Shown: positions 46,409 through 56,444 of the stretch, piece after piece
How the letters are laid out: each line of letters begins with the position of its first letter
How positions within the stretch are numbered: position 1 is the first letter of the stretch
Origin: Caulobacter sp.
GTDB taxonomy: Bacteria; Pseudomonadota; Alphaproteobacteria; Caulobacterales; Caulobacteraceae
Assembly (NCBI GenBank): GCA_026225565.1
Contig: JAMFTA010000063.1
Location: forward strand, 1-64,000
DNA: 64,000 nt
Reading direction: 5' to 3'
Position numbers and translations under genes: made by a program
Notes under the pieces: model-generated
What the model was told of the DNA's origin: nothing
What the model saw: only the letters and a program-made list of their open reading frames with translations
The model's database searches: none

Positions 46409-47977
46409 ATGGCGATCAATCTTTCAGCTCCTCGCGCCACTGAACTGAAGCCCCGCATCGTTGTCTTCGGCGTTGGCGGCGCCGGCGGTAATGCGGTCAA
46501 CAACATGATCGAAGCCGGCCTGGAGGGCGTCGAGTTCGTCGTCGCGAACACCGACGCCCAGCAGTTGCAGTTCGCCCGCACCGACCGGCGCATCCAGCTC
46601 GGCATGACCACCACCCAGGGGCTGGGCGCCGGCGCCCACCCCGAAGTGGGCATGAGCGCGGCCGAGGAATCCATCCCCGAGATCTTCGAGCATCTTGACG
46701 GCGCGCACATGGTGTTCATCACCGCCGGCATGGGCGGCGGCACCGGCACCGGCGCGGCCCCGATCATCGCCAAGGCCGCCCGCGAGCGCGGTATCCTGAC
46801 GGTGGGCGTGGTGACCAAGCCTTTCCAGTTCGAGGGGCGCCATCGTATGCGCCTGGCCGACGCCGGGGTGGGCGAGCTGCAACGGTTCGTCGACACCCTG
46901 ATCGTCATCCCCAATCAGAACCTGTTCCGCGTCGCCAATGAGCGCACCACCTTCGCCGAGGCCTTCGCCATGGCCGACCAGGTGCTGCACTCGGGCGTCC
47001 GCTCGATCACCGACCTGATGGTGCTGCCGGGCCTGATCAACCTCGACTTCGCCGATGTCCGCACGGTGATGACCGAGATGGGGAAGGCGATGATGGGCAC
47101 CGGCGAAGCCTCCGGCGAAGACCGCGCCCTGATGGCCGCCCAGAACGCCATCCAAAACCCGCTCCTCGACGAAGTGTCGCTGCGCGGCGCCAAGGCTGTC
47201 TTGGTCAATGTCACCGGCGGTCCGGACATGACCTTGCTGGAAGTGGACGAGGCGGCCAACGCCATCTCCTCCGAAGTCGATCCCGAGGGCAATATTATCT
47301 TCGGCGCCGCCTTCGATCCCAGTCTTGAGGGCAAGATCCGGGTTTCGGTGGTGGCCACCGGCATGGACGGTGGCGTGATGGCCGCCGCTGTCGAGACCGC
47401 CAACCGCAGCGCCGTCTCGCGTCCGATCGTCGCCGAAACCACCCGCGCCGCCCAGCCGGGCCCCTCTTCGGCGCCCGTGGCGCCGGCCGCCTCTTACGGT
47501 CACGTCGAGCATCACCAGCCCCTGACCCTGACCGCACCCGAGCCCCCAGTGGTCGCCCCGCGCCAAACGGAAATCGTCCGCCCGGCCGAAGCGGCCCGCG
47601 CGCCGGAGCCTGCACGCACCATCCGCATTGTCGATCCGGCGGTGGATCAGGACGATGATCTCTATCTATCGCCCCCGGCCGCCGGCCCGAACATCGAGCC
47701 GCCGCGCATCTATATGCGCCCCGCCGCCCCGGCCACCGAGACCCGCCGCGCCCCGCCCAGCAATCCGCTGCCCGATCCCCGTCAGGCGCCTGAGCAAAAA
47801 AAGGGTTGGATGAGCCTATTTGGCGGTCGCCCGCGCTACGACGCGCCGGCGCAGCCCCAGGCGTCTCAGCGCGGTCACGGCGGCGGTCAGGCCGCGGTGC
47901 AGCATAGCGAGCCCGAACAGGTCGAATCCCACGAAGACCTGGAAATTCCCTCCTTCCTCCGCCGCTTAGCGAATTAA
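46409..47977 (+). CDS. ftsZ: Cell division GTPase FtsZ
   Basis: 522 residues. GTPase core (about 12-325) with [14 protein letters not shown], the tubulin signature [13 protein letters not shown] and the T7-loop area [12 protein letters not shown]. It is followed by a long (about 170-residue) Pro/Ala-rich linker and the conserved C-terminal peptide [13 protein letters not shown] that binds FtsA. The long linker is typical of Caulobacterales. It has its own complex promoter (46069-46408) rather than being co-transcribed with ftsQA. Confidence 0.98.
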   Translation: MAINLSAPRATELKPRIVVFGVGGAGGNAVNNMIEAGLEGVEFVVANTDAQQLQFARTDRRIQLGMTTTQGLGAGAHPEVGMSAAEESIPEIFEHLDGAHMVFITAGMGGGTGTGAAPIIAKAARERGILTVGVVTKPFQFEGRHRMRLADAGVGELQRFVDTLIVIPNQNLFRVANERTTFAEAFAMADQVLHSGVRSITDLMVLPGLINLDFADVRTVMTEMGKAMMGTGEASGEDRALMAAQNAIQNPLLDEVSLRGAKAVLVNVTGGPDMTLLEVDEAANAISSEVDPEGNIIFGAAFDPSLEGKIRVSVVATGMDGGVMAAAVETANRSAVSRPIVAETTRAAQPGPSSAPVAPAASYGHVEHHQPLTLTAPEPPVVAPRQTEIVRPAEAARAPEPARTIRIVDPAVDQDDDLYLSPPAAGPNIEPPRIYMRPAAPATETRRAPPSNPLPDPRQAPEQKKGWMSLFGGRPRYDAPAQPQASQRGHGGGQAAVQHSEPEQVESHEDLEIPSFLRRLAN

Positions 47978-48125
47978 ACCCGTTACCTGCCGCCTTTGTT
48001 TTGCCCCCGGTTCGGACGAAACATTGGGAAACAGGAGTTGTCTTGTAGCGTTGCAGTAGCAAGCCCAAGACATCACGGTGCGGTAGAGGCGGCCAGTTAA
48101 GGGCGTCCGTCGCGAGGGATAGATC

Positions 48126-49022
48126 GTGGTGGATTTCGAGGTTTGGCAGCATACAGTCGCTGCCTCTGCGGCTTGCTCGGGCGTCGGCGTACATAGCGGA
48201 CGCCATGCCCAGTTAGTGGTCAAGCCCGCGGCCGTAAACACCGGGATCGTCTTCGTCCGCACCGATATCGCCGACCGCAACAATCGCGTGCCCGCCCTGG
48301 CGGCCGGCGTGGTGAAGACCCAGCTGAACACCGAGATCGCCAACGGCGCCGGCGTCGCCGTCTCCACCATCGAGCACCTGATGGCCGCCCTGGCCGCATT
48401 GCGCATCGACAATGCGGTGATCGAGATCGACGGCCCCGAATGCCCGATCATGGACGGTTCGGCCTTGCCGTTCGTGCAGCTTCTGGATCGCGCCGGCCGC
48501 AAGGTGCAGGACGCGCCGCGCCGCTTCATCGAGATCCTTGAGCGGGTGGAAGCGGCTGGCCCCGGCAAGACCGCCGCCCTTTCCCCCAGCGACGTGTTCG
48601 AAGTGGATTTCGAACTTCGCTACGCCACGCCGGTGATCGGGACTCAGCGCATCGCCCTGGAGGTGACCGAACAGAGCTTCCGCCAGGAGCTGGCCGCCGC
48701 CCGCACCTTCGGCTTCGTGCACGAGGTGGAAAAGCTGCAGGCCATGGGTCTGGCCCTCGGCGCCTCGCTCGACAACGCCGTGGCCATCGAGAACGACGCC
48801 ATCGTCAACGAGGGCGGCCTGCGCATGGAGCGTGAGTTCGTGCGCCACAAGGCCCTGGACGCGGTGGGCGACCTCTACACCCTGGGCGCCCCGATTCTCG
48901 GCCGGTTCGAGACCGTCTGCGGCGGCCACGCCCTGAACAACCAGCTCTGCTGTATGTTGCTGGCGCGACCGGACGCCTGGCGAATCCGCAGCTTCGCGCC
49001 CGAGATGGCCGAAGCGGTCTAG
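48126..49022 (+). CDS. lpxC: UDP-3-O-acyl-N-acetylglucosamine deacetylase
   Basis: 298 residues from GTG. Commits UDP-acyl-GlcNAc to lipid A. Zinc ligands are visible as STIEHLMAAL (His84) and HKALDAVGDL, with the catalytic His in GGHALNNQL. GASLDNAVAI and CSGVGVHSGRHAQL are conserved. Separated from ftsZ by 148 bases without an obvious terminator, in the usual alphaproteobacterial end position of the cluster. Confidence 0.96.
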   Translation: MVDFEVWQHTVAASAACSGVGVHSGRHAQLVVKPAAVNTGIVFVRTDIADRNNRVPALAAGVVKTQLNTEIANGAGVAVSTIEHLMAALAALRIDNAVIEIDGPECPIMDGSALPFVQLLDRAGRKVQDAPRRFIEILERVEAAGPGKTAALSPSDVFEVDFELRYATPVIGTQRIALEVTEQSFRQELAAARTFGFVHEVEKLQAMGLALGASLDNAVAIENDAIVNEGGLRMEREFVRHKALDAVGDLYTLGAPILGRFETVCGGHALNNQLCCMLLARPDAWRIRSFAPEMAEAV

Positions 49023-49083
49023 ATCGACGGTCCGCGTCGCTGTGGCGGCGCCGACCCTAGTCTATCCAACGCCAGCACGGTCT

Positions 49084-49114
49084 GGTCTTGGGCGACGAAC
49101 TGTCGTCCAAGACC
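49084..49114. terminator. Hairpin between convergent lpxC and trxA
   Basis: GGTCTTGGGCGAC (49084-49096) pairs with GTCGTCCAAGACC (49102-49114), 12 of 13 bases, loop GAACT. Position between two convergent stops suggests a bidirectional transcript end; there is no T-run. Confidence 0.6.
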
Positions 49115-49130
49115 CACCATCGATAGGTCG

Positions 49131-49463
49131 TTAGGCCGCCGCCTTCACGCCGGCGTTGCTGAGCCATTCCAGGATCTTGGACTTAGGCATGGCGCCGACC
49201 GTCATCGAGGCCATCTGGCCGTCCTTGAACAGCATCATGGTGGGGATGCCGCGCACGCCGTAGCGCGAGGGGGTGCTTGGGCTGTCGTCGATGTTCAGCT
49301 TGGCCACGGTGACCGAACCGGCGAGCTCCTCGGAGATCTGCTCCAGGGCGGGGCCGATCTGCTTGCAGGGGCCGCACCATTCGGCCCAAAAATCCACCAG
49401 CACCGGTTGGGTCGATTTCAGAACGTCTTGCTCAAAGCTGGCGTCGGTGACCTGGATGGTCAT
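49131..49463 (-). CDS. trxA: Thioredoxin
   Basis: 110 residues from ATG 49461-49463. Active site WAEWCGPCKQIGPALE (Cys30, Cys33), cis-Pro in GIPTMMLFKDGQ and the terminal SNAGVKAAA. General disulfide reductase of the cytoplasm. It lies 68 bases downstream of addA on the same strand, a conserved alphaproteobacterial neighbourhood. Confidence 0.96.
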   Translation of the reverse strand: MTIQVTDASFEQDVLKSTQPVLVDFWAEWCGPCKQIGPALEQISEELAGSVTVAKLNIDDSPSTPSRYGVRGIPTMMLFKDGQMASMTVGAMPKSKILEWLSNAGVKAAA

Positions 49464-49531
49464 GGCATTCCTCCAATGCGGGGCGATCGGCCGCGCTCTA
49501 GCGGCAAGATGTAGGCGTTCGCGCGCGGCAA

Positions 49532-52500
49532 TCAATCGGTTTCACGGAGCCGCGCCAAGGTCGAGACTATCAAATTCTCTGGCACAGGCATCAGCTTGGG
49601 TCCGTCGGTCCACACCAGGGCCGCCTCCACCGCGCGTCCGGGGAAGATCGCGCGCAGCACCGCCACATAGATGGACATCTGCGCCAGATAGGCGTCGTCC
49701 GCCTCCTCGATGCGGTTGGGGGAGGGGCGGTTGGACTTGAAATCCACCACCAGCACGCGATCCGCCGTCACCACCATGCGATCGACCCGGCCGGAAATGG
49801 CCAGCCGCGCCGGTAGGCCGGGGGCGGAGCCGGCCACCGCCGCCTCGGCGCGCGAGCCCTCGCCGAACACCTCGGCGAAGCGGGGATCGTTCAGCACTCC
49901 CAGCGCCGCCTCGGCCATCTCCGCCCGCTGGTCGTCGGTCAGATCCCGTTCCTTGGCCAAAAGGCGCCCGGCGCCGATCGCGCGGGCGTGGGGCGGCAGA
50001 TCCGGCAGGATCTGCAGCAGCCGGTGGACGATGTCGCCCCGCCGAAAGCGGCCAAGGCCGGCGCTCTGGGCCAGTGGCGAGGGAGCCTCGCCCCGCTGAA
50101 CGTCGGCGTAGGTGGAGGGGGAGGCGTAGCGCTGCACCGTTTCGACCGCCGCAAAGGTGCTTAGCCAACTCGGGGGTGACGGAACGCCCTCGACCCCGGC
50201 GGCTTCCTGCAACGGCGCGCGGCTTGGATCGGCGCCGAAGCGACGAAGCGCCAGCCCCTCGGCCTCCAACTCGCGCGTGGCCTCGGCGATCCGCGGTCGG
50301 GCGAAGGCGGTCTCGATGCGGGCGTACCAGGAGGCGGGCGGCGGCGTCTTGTCGCGCGCCGAAAGGCGGCCGGTGACAATCACCCGGTCCCGCGCGCGGG
50401 TCAGCGCCACGTAGAGGAGGCGCAGCTGCTCCTCCGCCGTGCGTTCCTCGATGCTAAGGCGCGCCTCGGCCGAGGCCTCGCAGTCGTCGGCCTTGCGCGG
50501 GGCGAACAGGAAGCCGCCTGCCTCGGTCTTCAAAAAGGCGCCGCGGTTGGGCGGCGGCTTGGCGGTGGTGTCGGGCAGGATGACGATGGGCGCCTCCAGC
50601 CCCTTGGCCCCGTGCACGGTCATCACCCGGACGTCGCCGCCCCCTACACATTCAGAGTCGGTGTCCAGCTCCCCTTTCACCTGGATGTCCGCGTGCTCCA
50701 GGGCGGCGGTGAGGCGCTCCAGATCGTGGATCCCGCGTCCCTCGGCGGCCAGGGTTTGGGCCATCACCTCGTCCAGGGCGTCCTCGGCTTCGCGGCCGAG
50801 GCGGGTGAGGATGCGCTGGCGCATGGAACGGCCGGCGGGATCGAGCTGCGACATTACCCGGCCGAGGAAGTCGAACGGCGTCCTGCGCACGGCCTCGCGC
50901 CGCGCCCAATCGAGGAAGGCGTGAGCCTCGCGCCAACCCGCCCGCTCCTGCGCCCGCCGGCCCAGCGCGGCCCACAGCGACCCCTGCCGCCCGTAGGCGA
51001 GGTCGTAGAGCCCTTGTTCATCCACGTCGCAAAAGGGGCTGCGGAGCAGTTCGGCCACCGTCAGGTCGTCGGCGGGAAACAGGCAGAAGCGACAGAGCGA
51101 CAGGATATCCTGGAACACCACATGGTCCGACAGCTTCAGCCGGTCGGCGCCCGCCACCGGCAGGCCGGCCTTCTTCAGGGCGCGGATGATTTCCTCGAAC
51201 AAGGCGTCGCGCCGGCGCACCAGGATCAAGACGTCGCCGGCGGTGGCGGGGCGGAGGGTCGGGGCGCCGGGATCGCCTTTGGCCACCACGGTCTGGCCCG
51301 AGGTGATGGCGCGCACCTCCTCGGCGATGCGACGGGCCAGGCGTTTCCTGGCGGTTTCCGGCGGCGTGGCGTCCAGCGGCGCGTCCCAGGCTTCCGGCGG
51401 CTCATGGGGCTCGTCCTGAAAGATCGGCCAGAGGTCCACCGATCCGTAGCCTGGGCCGCGCACGGCGAGGTGCTCGATGACGTCTTCCCCAACAGGTGGA
51501 CGCACAGCGTTGTGAGTTGCGGAGTCGGCGAAAACCTCGTCCACAAACTTCAAAACTTCAGGGGTCGAGCGCCAACTTTCCGTGAGCAGCGGGACCTCGA
51601 AATCCCGCCCAGCCTCGCAGGCGCGAGCGCTATAAGCCTGTGTCTGCAGAAGTAGCTGCCCAGGGTCGGCGCCTTGAAAGGAATAGATCGACTGCTTGGC
51701 GTCCCCAACGGCGAACAATGTTCGCACAAAGTGCGTTTGGGCAGTCATTTGCCGTCCGCCCTCGCCGACGAAGAACTCGCCTGTAAGGGCCTCCAGGATT
51801 TCCCACTGCTGCGGGCTGGTGTCCTGGGCTTCGTCGAGCAGCACGTGGTCGATGCCGCCGTCGAGCTTGTAGAGCACCCAGGCGGCGTCAGCCCGCTCGG
51901 TCAAGAGCTGCTTGGTGCGAGCAATCAGGTCGGGGAAGTCCAACACCCCGCGCCTCGCCTTCTCCGCCTCGTATAGGGTGGCGTAGGCGTGGGCGAGAGT
52001 GAGGGCGCGCACGGTGTCGCGGGCCACGTGGGCGGCCTTGGCCCGCTTGCAGACGTCATGCAGGCGGGTCTGCTCGTCCTTCAGGAAGCCCAGCACGGCG
52101 CCCGGGAGCCCCGCCGTGCCCATCTTGGCGCGAGGCTCGCCCTTTTCGGTGGAGAAGAGCCGCCAGATGTCGGCGAAGGCCCCGCCCTCCGCCTCCGCCA
52201 GGGCGGCCATGGCTTGGCCGAGGGTCAGGTCGGTGGACTTGCTGCTGGCCAGCAAATGCCCGACCGCGCCCCGCCACTGCGCCCAGTCGCAGGCGGCGAC
52301 GGCGGCCTCCTCCAACGCCTCGGGATCGACGGGTTCGTCGTCGAAGTCGCACACCCGCCAGACGTTGGCGGCCGCGCCTTCCAGGCCGCCGTGGGCGTCT
52401 AGATAGGCCCCGATCGCCGCCCGCTCGGTCTCGAAGGTCTTCAAGAGGCCCTCGAAGGCGCCGATGTCCAGCTCGATGGCGAAGTGGGCGTAGGCGGCGG

Positions 52501-53002
52501 CGATGGCGCCATCGGGGTGAGCGGAGGCGAACAAAGCGAGGGCGTCGCGGGCGCCGGCGGAGACCTCGGCCGCCGCCGCGTCCTCCATCACCCGGAAGCT
52601 GGGCGAGACCCCGGCCTCCAGCGGGAAACGGCGCAGCAGCTTTTCGCAAAAGGCGTGCAGGGTCTGAATCTTCAGCCCGCCGGGGGTCTCCAGGGCGCGG
52701 GCGAACAAGCGGCGAGCGGCGGCGAGGTCGTCCGCCGCCTCGCCCAGATCGACCAGCTTCTGGGCCAGGGTCTCGTTCCCCATCACCGACCAGCCGCCGA
52801 GCGTCTCGTACAGTCGGCGCTGCATCTCTGCCGCCGCCGCCTTGGTGTAGGTGACGCAGAGGATGGCTTCGGGCCGCGCCCGGTGCAGCAGCAGCCGCGC
52901 CACCCGCTCCACCAGGGTCTTGGTCTTGCCCGACCCGGCATTGGCGGCGACGAAGGCCGAGATGCGTGGGTTGGCGGCGCGCAGTTGCGGGTGGATGGTC
53001 AT
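49532..53002 (-). CDS. addA: Double-strand break repair helicase-nuclease AddA
   Basis: 1156 residues from ATG 53000-53002. UvrD-like helicase with Walker A ANAGSGKTKTLVERVARLL (about 20-38), ILCVTYTKAAAAEM, Walker B HVLLDEAQDTSPQQWEIL, VRVMTVHGAKGLEAPIVILP and RLLYVALTRARDRVIVTG, then a C-terminal RecB-type nuclease domain with VLVVDFKSNRPSPN. Works with AddB to resect double-strand breaks for RecA loading. The cloverleaf palindromic element lies between it and addB. Confidence 0.96.
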   Translation of the reverse strand: MTIHPQLRAANPRISAFVAANAGSGKTKTLVERVARLLLHRARPEAILCVTYTKAAAAEMQRRLYETLGGWSVMGNETLAQKLVDLGEAADDLAAARRLFARALETPGGLKIQTLHAFCEKLLRRFPLEAGVSPSFRVMEDAAAAEVSAGARDALALFASAHPDGAIAAAYAHFAIELDIGAFEGLLKTFETERAAIGAYLDAHGGLEGAAANVWRVCDFDDEPVDPEALEEAAVAACDWAQWRGAVGHLLASSKSTDLTLGQAMAALAEAEGGAFADIWRLFSTEKGEPRAKMGTAGLPGAVLGFLKDEQTRLHDVCKRAKAAHVARDTVRALTLAHAYATLYEAEKARRGVLDFPDLIARTKQLLTERADAAWVLYKLDGGIDHVLLDEAQDTSPQQWEILEALTGEFFVGEGGRQMTAQTHFVRTLFAVGDAKQSIYSFQGADPGQLLLQTQAYSARACEAGRDFEVPLLTESWRSTPEVLKFVDEVFADSATHNAVRPPVGEDVIEHLAVRGPGYGSVDLWPIFQDEPHEPPEAWDAPLDATPPETARKRLARRIAEEVRAITSGQTVVAKGDPGAPTLRPATAGDVLILVRRRDALFEEIIRALKKAGLPVAGADRLKLSDHVVFQDILSLCRFCLFPADDLTVAELLRSPFCDVDEQGLYDLAYGRQGSLWAALGRRAQERAGWREAHAFLDWARREAVRRTPFDFLGRVMSQLDPAGRSMRQRILTRLGREAEDALDEVMAQTLAAEGRGIHDLERLTAALEHADIQVKGELDTDSECVGGGDVRVMTVHGAKGLEAPIVILPDTTAKPPPNRGAFLKTEAGGFLFAPRKADDCEASAEARLSIEERTAEEQLRLLYVALTRARDRVIVTGRLSARDKTPPPASWYARIETAFARPRIAEATRELEAEGLALRRFGADPSRAPLQEAAGVEGVPSPPSWLSTFAAVETVQRYASPSTYADVQRGEAPSPLAQSAGLGRFRRGDIVHRLLQILPDLPPHARAIGAGRLLAKERDLTDDQRAEMAEAALGVLNDPRFAEVFGEGSRAEAAVAGSAPGLPARLAISGRVDRMVVTADRVLVVDFKSNRPSPNRIEEADDAYLAQMSIYVAVLRAIFPGRAVEAALVWTDGPKLMPVPENLIVSTLARLRETD

Positions 53003-53092
53003 AAGACTTCTCCGCCGCGCAGTGGGGGAGGGGCAGGGTTGGAAGTCGCAGTTCCAAGAGCCCTTAAGACCCATGGTGGAAGGTTACGGCGA

Positions 53093-53177
53093 GGTCGTCT
53101 GAAACTGTCACGGACGGCCCCGAAGGGGCCGCCGCGGAGCGGCGCGCTTCGCGCGTCCTTGACAGCCTCAGACGATC
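53093..53177. repeat. Cloverleaf-shaped palindromic element between addB and addA
   Basis: Outer arms 53093-53115 and 53155-53177 pair at 19 of 23 positions (TCGTCTGA, CTGTCA and GGAC blocks). Between them, without unpaired bases, are three hairpins: 53116-53130 (GGCCCC-GAA-GGGGCC), 53131-53143 (GCCGC-GGA-GCGGC) and 53144-53154 (GCGC-TTC-GCGC). The whole 85-base unit folds as a four-way junction. It occupies the middle of the 343-base addB-addA gap, which contains no gene. Confidence 0.85.
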
Positions 53178-53249
53178 GCCGACAATTTGCCTCCATGGAC
53201 TTAAGGGCGGGTCTGGCCGGTTGGGTTGCACCGGCGGCGGAAGCTGGCG

Positions 53250-53335
53250 AGTCAGCGCCATATCCGGAAACGGTGTCATCCCCATCCCTTCCCCCATCGA
53301 GGGAGAAGGGAGCCAGCGCCACATCTTGCAACGGT
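53250..53335. repeat. Imperfect direct repeat flanking a hairpin
   Basis: A 25-base unit (AG-CAGCGCCA-ATC...AACGGT) at 53250-53274 recurs at 53311-53335 with 20 of 25 matches. Between them lies a near-palindrome TCCCTTC...GAAGGGA (about 53286-53311). It is downstream of addB and upstream of the cloverleaf element, and may be the remnant of another dispersed repeat. Confidence 0.55.
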
Positions 53336-53345
53336 AGCGAAGCCG

Positions 53346-56300
53346 TCATTCCCCCGCCTCCCCGTCGCCGGCTTCGCCCATCACGTGCCACTCGTAGAGG
53401 CGCGACAGGTGGTCGAAATCGCCGCCGCGCTGGGCCAGGAACTGGGGCGCGGTCCAGGCGAGGTACGGCGTTTCAGGATCATCGAAGCGGGCGATGCGGC
53501 GCACCAAGCCTTCCATCGCCGCTTCGGCCAGCTCCAGCGCGGTATGGCCCTTCTTGACGCCGGACTTCACCTCGCCGGCGACGCGGCGGCCGATGGCGCG
53601 CACGTAAAGCAACTCGCCCGGTGCAGGCAGGCCCAGGTCCGCGAACCCACCACGCATGAGGATCGCGGCGGTCAGGGTCAGCTGGGGGTAGAAGCCGGCC
53701 TTCACCTGCTCGGGCGTGGGCGCCGCACCGGTCTTGAAGTCGAGCACGTGGACCAAGGGCCCGAACTCCCCGGCCGCCAGCTCGATGCGGTCGGCCTTAG
53801 CGGTTAGGGTGAAGGGGCGGCCCTCGACGGTGAAGCTCAGGGCGCCTTCGCGCTCCACCGCCAGGGTTTGCAGATTGGCGCGCCGATCCAGTTCGAACGC
53901 CGCCGCCCAGCCGCCTAACCGCTGCGCCAAGGTGCGTTCGCGGGTCAAGGCGGCTTGCGGGAAGCCCTCGTCCTCCAGCGCCTCGATCACCAGCCGGGCG
54001 AACAGGGAGCCGGCGTCCCCGGGCGTCCCGTCCGTATGGGCCTCGGCGAATAGCTGGAAGGCTTTGTGGATAGCGGTGCCCCGGCGCGAGGCGGCCATCT
54101 CTGCATCCGGCCGGTCGAGCAGGCGCAGCCCCAGGATGTCGCGGGCGTAGACGGCGTAGGGGTCGCGCACCCAGGTCTCGACGCGGGTGACCGGCATCTT
54201 GCGGGGGCGGGCTTCCACCGGCGGACTCGGCGCGGGGCGTTCAGCAGGGCGCAGGGTTTCGGGGCGCGGATCGATGGGGGCGTCCAGGGCGTCGGCCCAG
54301 GCCTCCACGTCGCGGCGGCGGGGCAGGACCAGGCCGGCGCCCTTGGCCAGGGTCTCCAGCCGCCACAGCCAGCGCGACTTCACCGCCGGCTGGCCGCCCC
54401 GGCGCTCGGTGGAGATCAGGATCACTTCGGGGGCGCAGGCGGCCTGGGCGAAGTCGTGGGCGGAGAGGCCGATGCGGCGCTCGGGCGGGGGAAGGCCGAG
54501 CTTGGCCCGCATGGGCCGCGACAGGAAGGGATCGACGGGGGGGCTTTGCGGCCAGACCCCCTCTTCCAGTCCGGCCAGGATCAGCCGGTCGGCGCGCACC
54601 AGGCGGGCTTCCAGGGCGCCGAGGATGCGCAGGCGTGGATGGTTGGCGCCGCCAGTGCGCACGTGCGCCTGGGCCAGCAGCGCCTCGATCACCGTCGCCG
54701 CGCCGATGGGATCGAGCCCCCCCATCGGCGCGCCATCCTCAATGAGAGCGGCGATGAAGCTGGCCGCCGCCTCGCCGCCTGCGCCGGACCAGAGAGCGCC
54801 CAACGTATCGGTCTCGTCGCGGGCCAGCGCCTCCAGGGCGCCGCCGAGCGCGCGGGCGGCGTCGGAAAGGGTGGCGTCGCCGGGGAGCAGCGGGACGGCG
54901 GCGAGGGTCAGCGCCTGCTCCAGCGCGCGGGCCAGGGCCAGGCCGGCGTCGAAACCGGCGGCGCGCTCAGGGCTCTGGGCGTCGCCATCGCGGGGTGGGC
55001 GGTCGCGGGCGTCGATCAAGCGCTTTCGCACGCCCGACCAATCGCGGGGGCGGGGGCCGCGCAGGCCGTAGCGCTCCAGGCTTTTGCGCCCGGCGACGAG
55101 GGTGGCGGCGTCTACGCCCAGCCGCACCAGCGGGTGCTTGAGGATGGTGAGCACGGTGGCCGGATCGAGCGCGCCTGTGGCGGCGCGGGAAACCAGGGCG
55201 ATCAGCACCCCGGCGGGATAGTCGGTCAGGGGGCGTCCGGCGGAGCTGTCCACCTCCACGCCCCAGCGGGCCAGCCGCGCCGATACGCGCCGGGCCATGG
55301 CCTGGTCGGGGGTGATCAGGGCGGCGGTTTCGCCCGGCCGCTCCAGGGTTTCGCGCAGCAGCAGGGCGGCCAGGGCGGCGGCCTCCTCCTCATTGCGGGC
55401 GGCGGCGAGGGAGAGGCCGGCGAGGCCTTCCGCGATCGGGTCGGCTTCGCCGCCGCCTTGGGTGCGGAGGGTCTCGATGATGCGTAGCCAGTCGGCGGTG
55501 GCGTCGGGCGGGCGCAGGGCCTCGTTCACCACCCGGCGGCGGGCGCGGCCGGCGCTGGCGGCTTCATCGGTGGGCCAGCGCTGGATAGCGGCGCGGGGAA
55601 CGCCGGTGCGGTCGAGCAGGCGCTTCATCGCGCCCTGGGGATGGGCTTCCTCCACCTGGTCCCAGGCGTCGTCGGCCAAATCGAGATCTAGCCCCGGCAG
55701 CACTACGCAGCCCTTGGGCGCTGAGGCGATCACGGCCAGGAGGTCGGCGGTGGCGGGGTCGGTTCCCGTGGAGCCGGCGGCGATCAGGGGGCGGCTGGGT
55801 GGGCCGGCCGACCACTGGGTCGCGAGGCCGCGCAGCAAGGCGGTGCGGCGTTCATTGACGTCCAGCAGGCCGAGTTCGCGCAGGCGGGCGGGCCAGAGGT
55901 CGGTCGCCAGCCGCAGCACGTCGGCCGAGGTCTTCCAGTGGGCGGCCATGTCGTCATCGACCAGTGTACCCAGCTTGCCTGAGGGCTCCAGCTCCTCGAT
56001 CTGCACCGAATCCAGGAGGGCGCCGAGCGCATCGCCAAGCTCCAGGGCTGAGGCGGCGTCCAGGCTGCGCTGGAACAGGGGGGCGTGGTCGGCGACTAGC
56101 CGGGCCAACTCAAAGCGGCGCTGGCTGGGGGTGATGGCGGGGGGTAAATCAAGTGTCAGATCGCCCGGCTCGAACGGCGGTTCGCCTTCGTCGAGGTCGC
56201 CCAGGGCCAGGATCTGCGGCAGCAACAGCGCCTTGCCGCCGGTGGCCTTCAGGAAAGCCTCTCCAAGCGAGCGCGCGCCCCGCCGGGTGGGGGTCAGCAC

Positions 56301-56444
56301 CACCGCGTCGGCAAGGGATTCCGGTCCTTCGGCGGAGAGGACGGCGTAGAGGGCCCCAGCCAAATCCTCCAGGAACGGCCGGTGGGCCGGGATGGTGAAC
56401 CAGCGAGGGCTTGGATTTGAGAAGATTGGGCCGGCGAAGATCAC
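53346..56444 (-). CDS. addB: Double-strand break repair protein AddB
   Basis: 1032 residues from a GTG that overlaps the murU stop (GTGA). Alphaproteobacterial AddB: N-terminal FTIPAHRPFLEDLAGALYAVL, inactive helicase-like core with VLTPTRRGARSLGEAFL, and a C-terminal PD-(D/E)xK nuclease with RRGTAIHKAFQLFAE and HVLDFKTGAAP. No Walker A is apparent, as expected for this branch. Partner of AddA. Confidence 0.94.
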   Translation of the reverse strand: MIFAGPIFSNPSPRWFTIPAHRPFLEDLAGALYAVLSAEGPESLADAVVLTPTRRGARSLGEAFLKATGGKALLLPQILALGDLDEGEPPFEPGDLTLDLPPAITPSQRRFELARLVADHAPLFQRSLDAASALELGDALGALLDSVQIEELEPSGKLGTLVDDDMAAHWKTSADVLRLATDLWPARLRELGLLDVNERRTALLRGLATQWSAGPPSRPLIAAGSTGTDPATADLLAVIASAPKGCVVLPGLDLDLADDAWDQVEEAHPQGAMKRLLDRTGVPRAAIQRWPTDEAASAGRARRRVVNEALRPPDATADWLRIIETLRTQGGGEADPIAEGLAGLSLAAARNEEEAAALAALLLRETLERPGETAALITPDQAMARRVSARLARWGVEVDSSAGRPLTDYPAGVLIALVSRAATGALDPATVLTILKHPLVRLGVDAATLVAGRKSLERYGLRGPRPRDWSGVRKRLIDARDRPPRDGDAQSPERAAGFDAGLALARALEQALTLAAVPLLPGDATLSDAARALGGALEALARDETDTLGALWSGAGGEAAASFIAALIEDGAPMGGLDPIGAATVIEALLAQAHVRTGGANHPRLRILGALEARLVRADRLILAGLEEGVWPQSPPVDPFLSRPMRAKLGLPPPERRIGLSAHDFAQAACAPEVILISTERRGGQPAVKSRWLWRLETLAKGAGLVLPRRRDVEAWADALDAPIDPRPETLRPAERPAPSPPVEARPRKMPVTRVETWVRDPYAVYARDILGLRLLDRPDAEMAASRRGTAIHKAFQLFAEAHTDGTPGDAGSLFARLVIEALEDEGFPQAALTRERTLAQRLGGWAAAFELDRRANLQTLAVEREGALSFTVEGRPFTLTAKADRIELAAGEFGPLVHVLDFKTGAAPTPEQVKAGFYPQLTLTAAILMRGGFADLGLPAPGELLYVRAIGRRVAGEVKSGVKKGHTALELAEAAMEGLVRRIARFDDPETPYLAWTAPQFLAQRGGDFDHLSRLYEWHVMGEAGDGEAGE

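Noticed and set aside
49710-56349. Several open frames of 100-470 codons on the forward strand opposite addA and addB
   Set aside because: They are Arg/Gly/Ala-rich shadows created by high-GC third positions of the real genes, without ribosome-binding sites or recognisable motifs.
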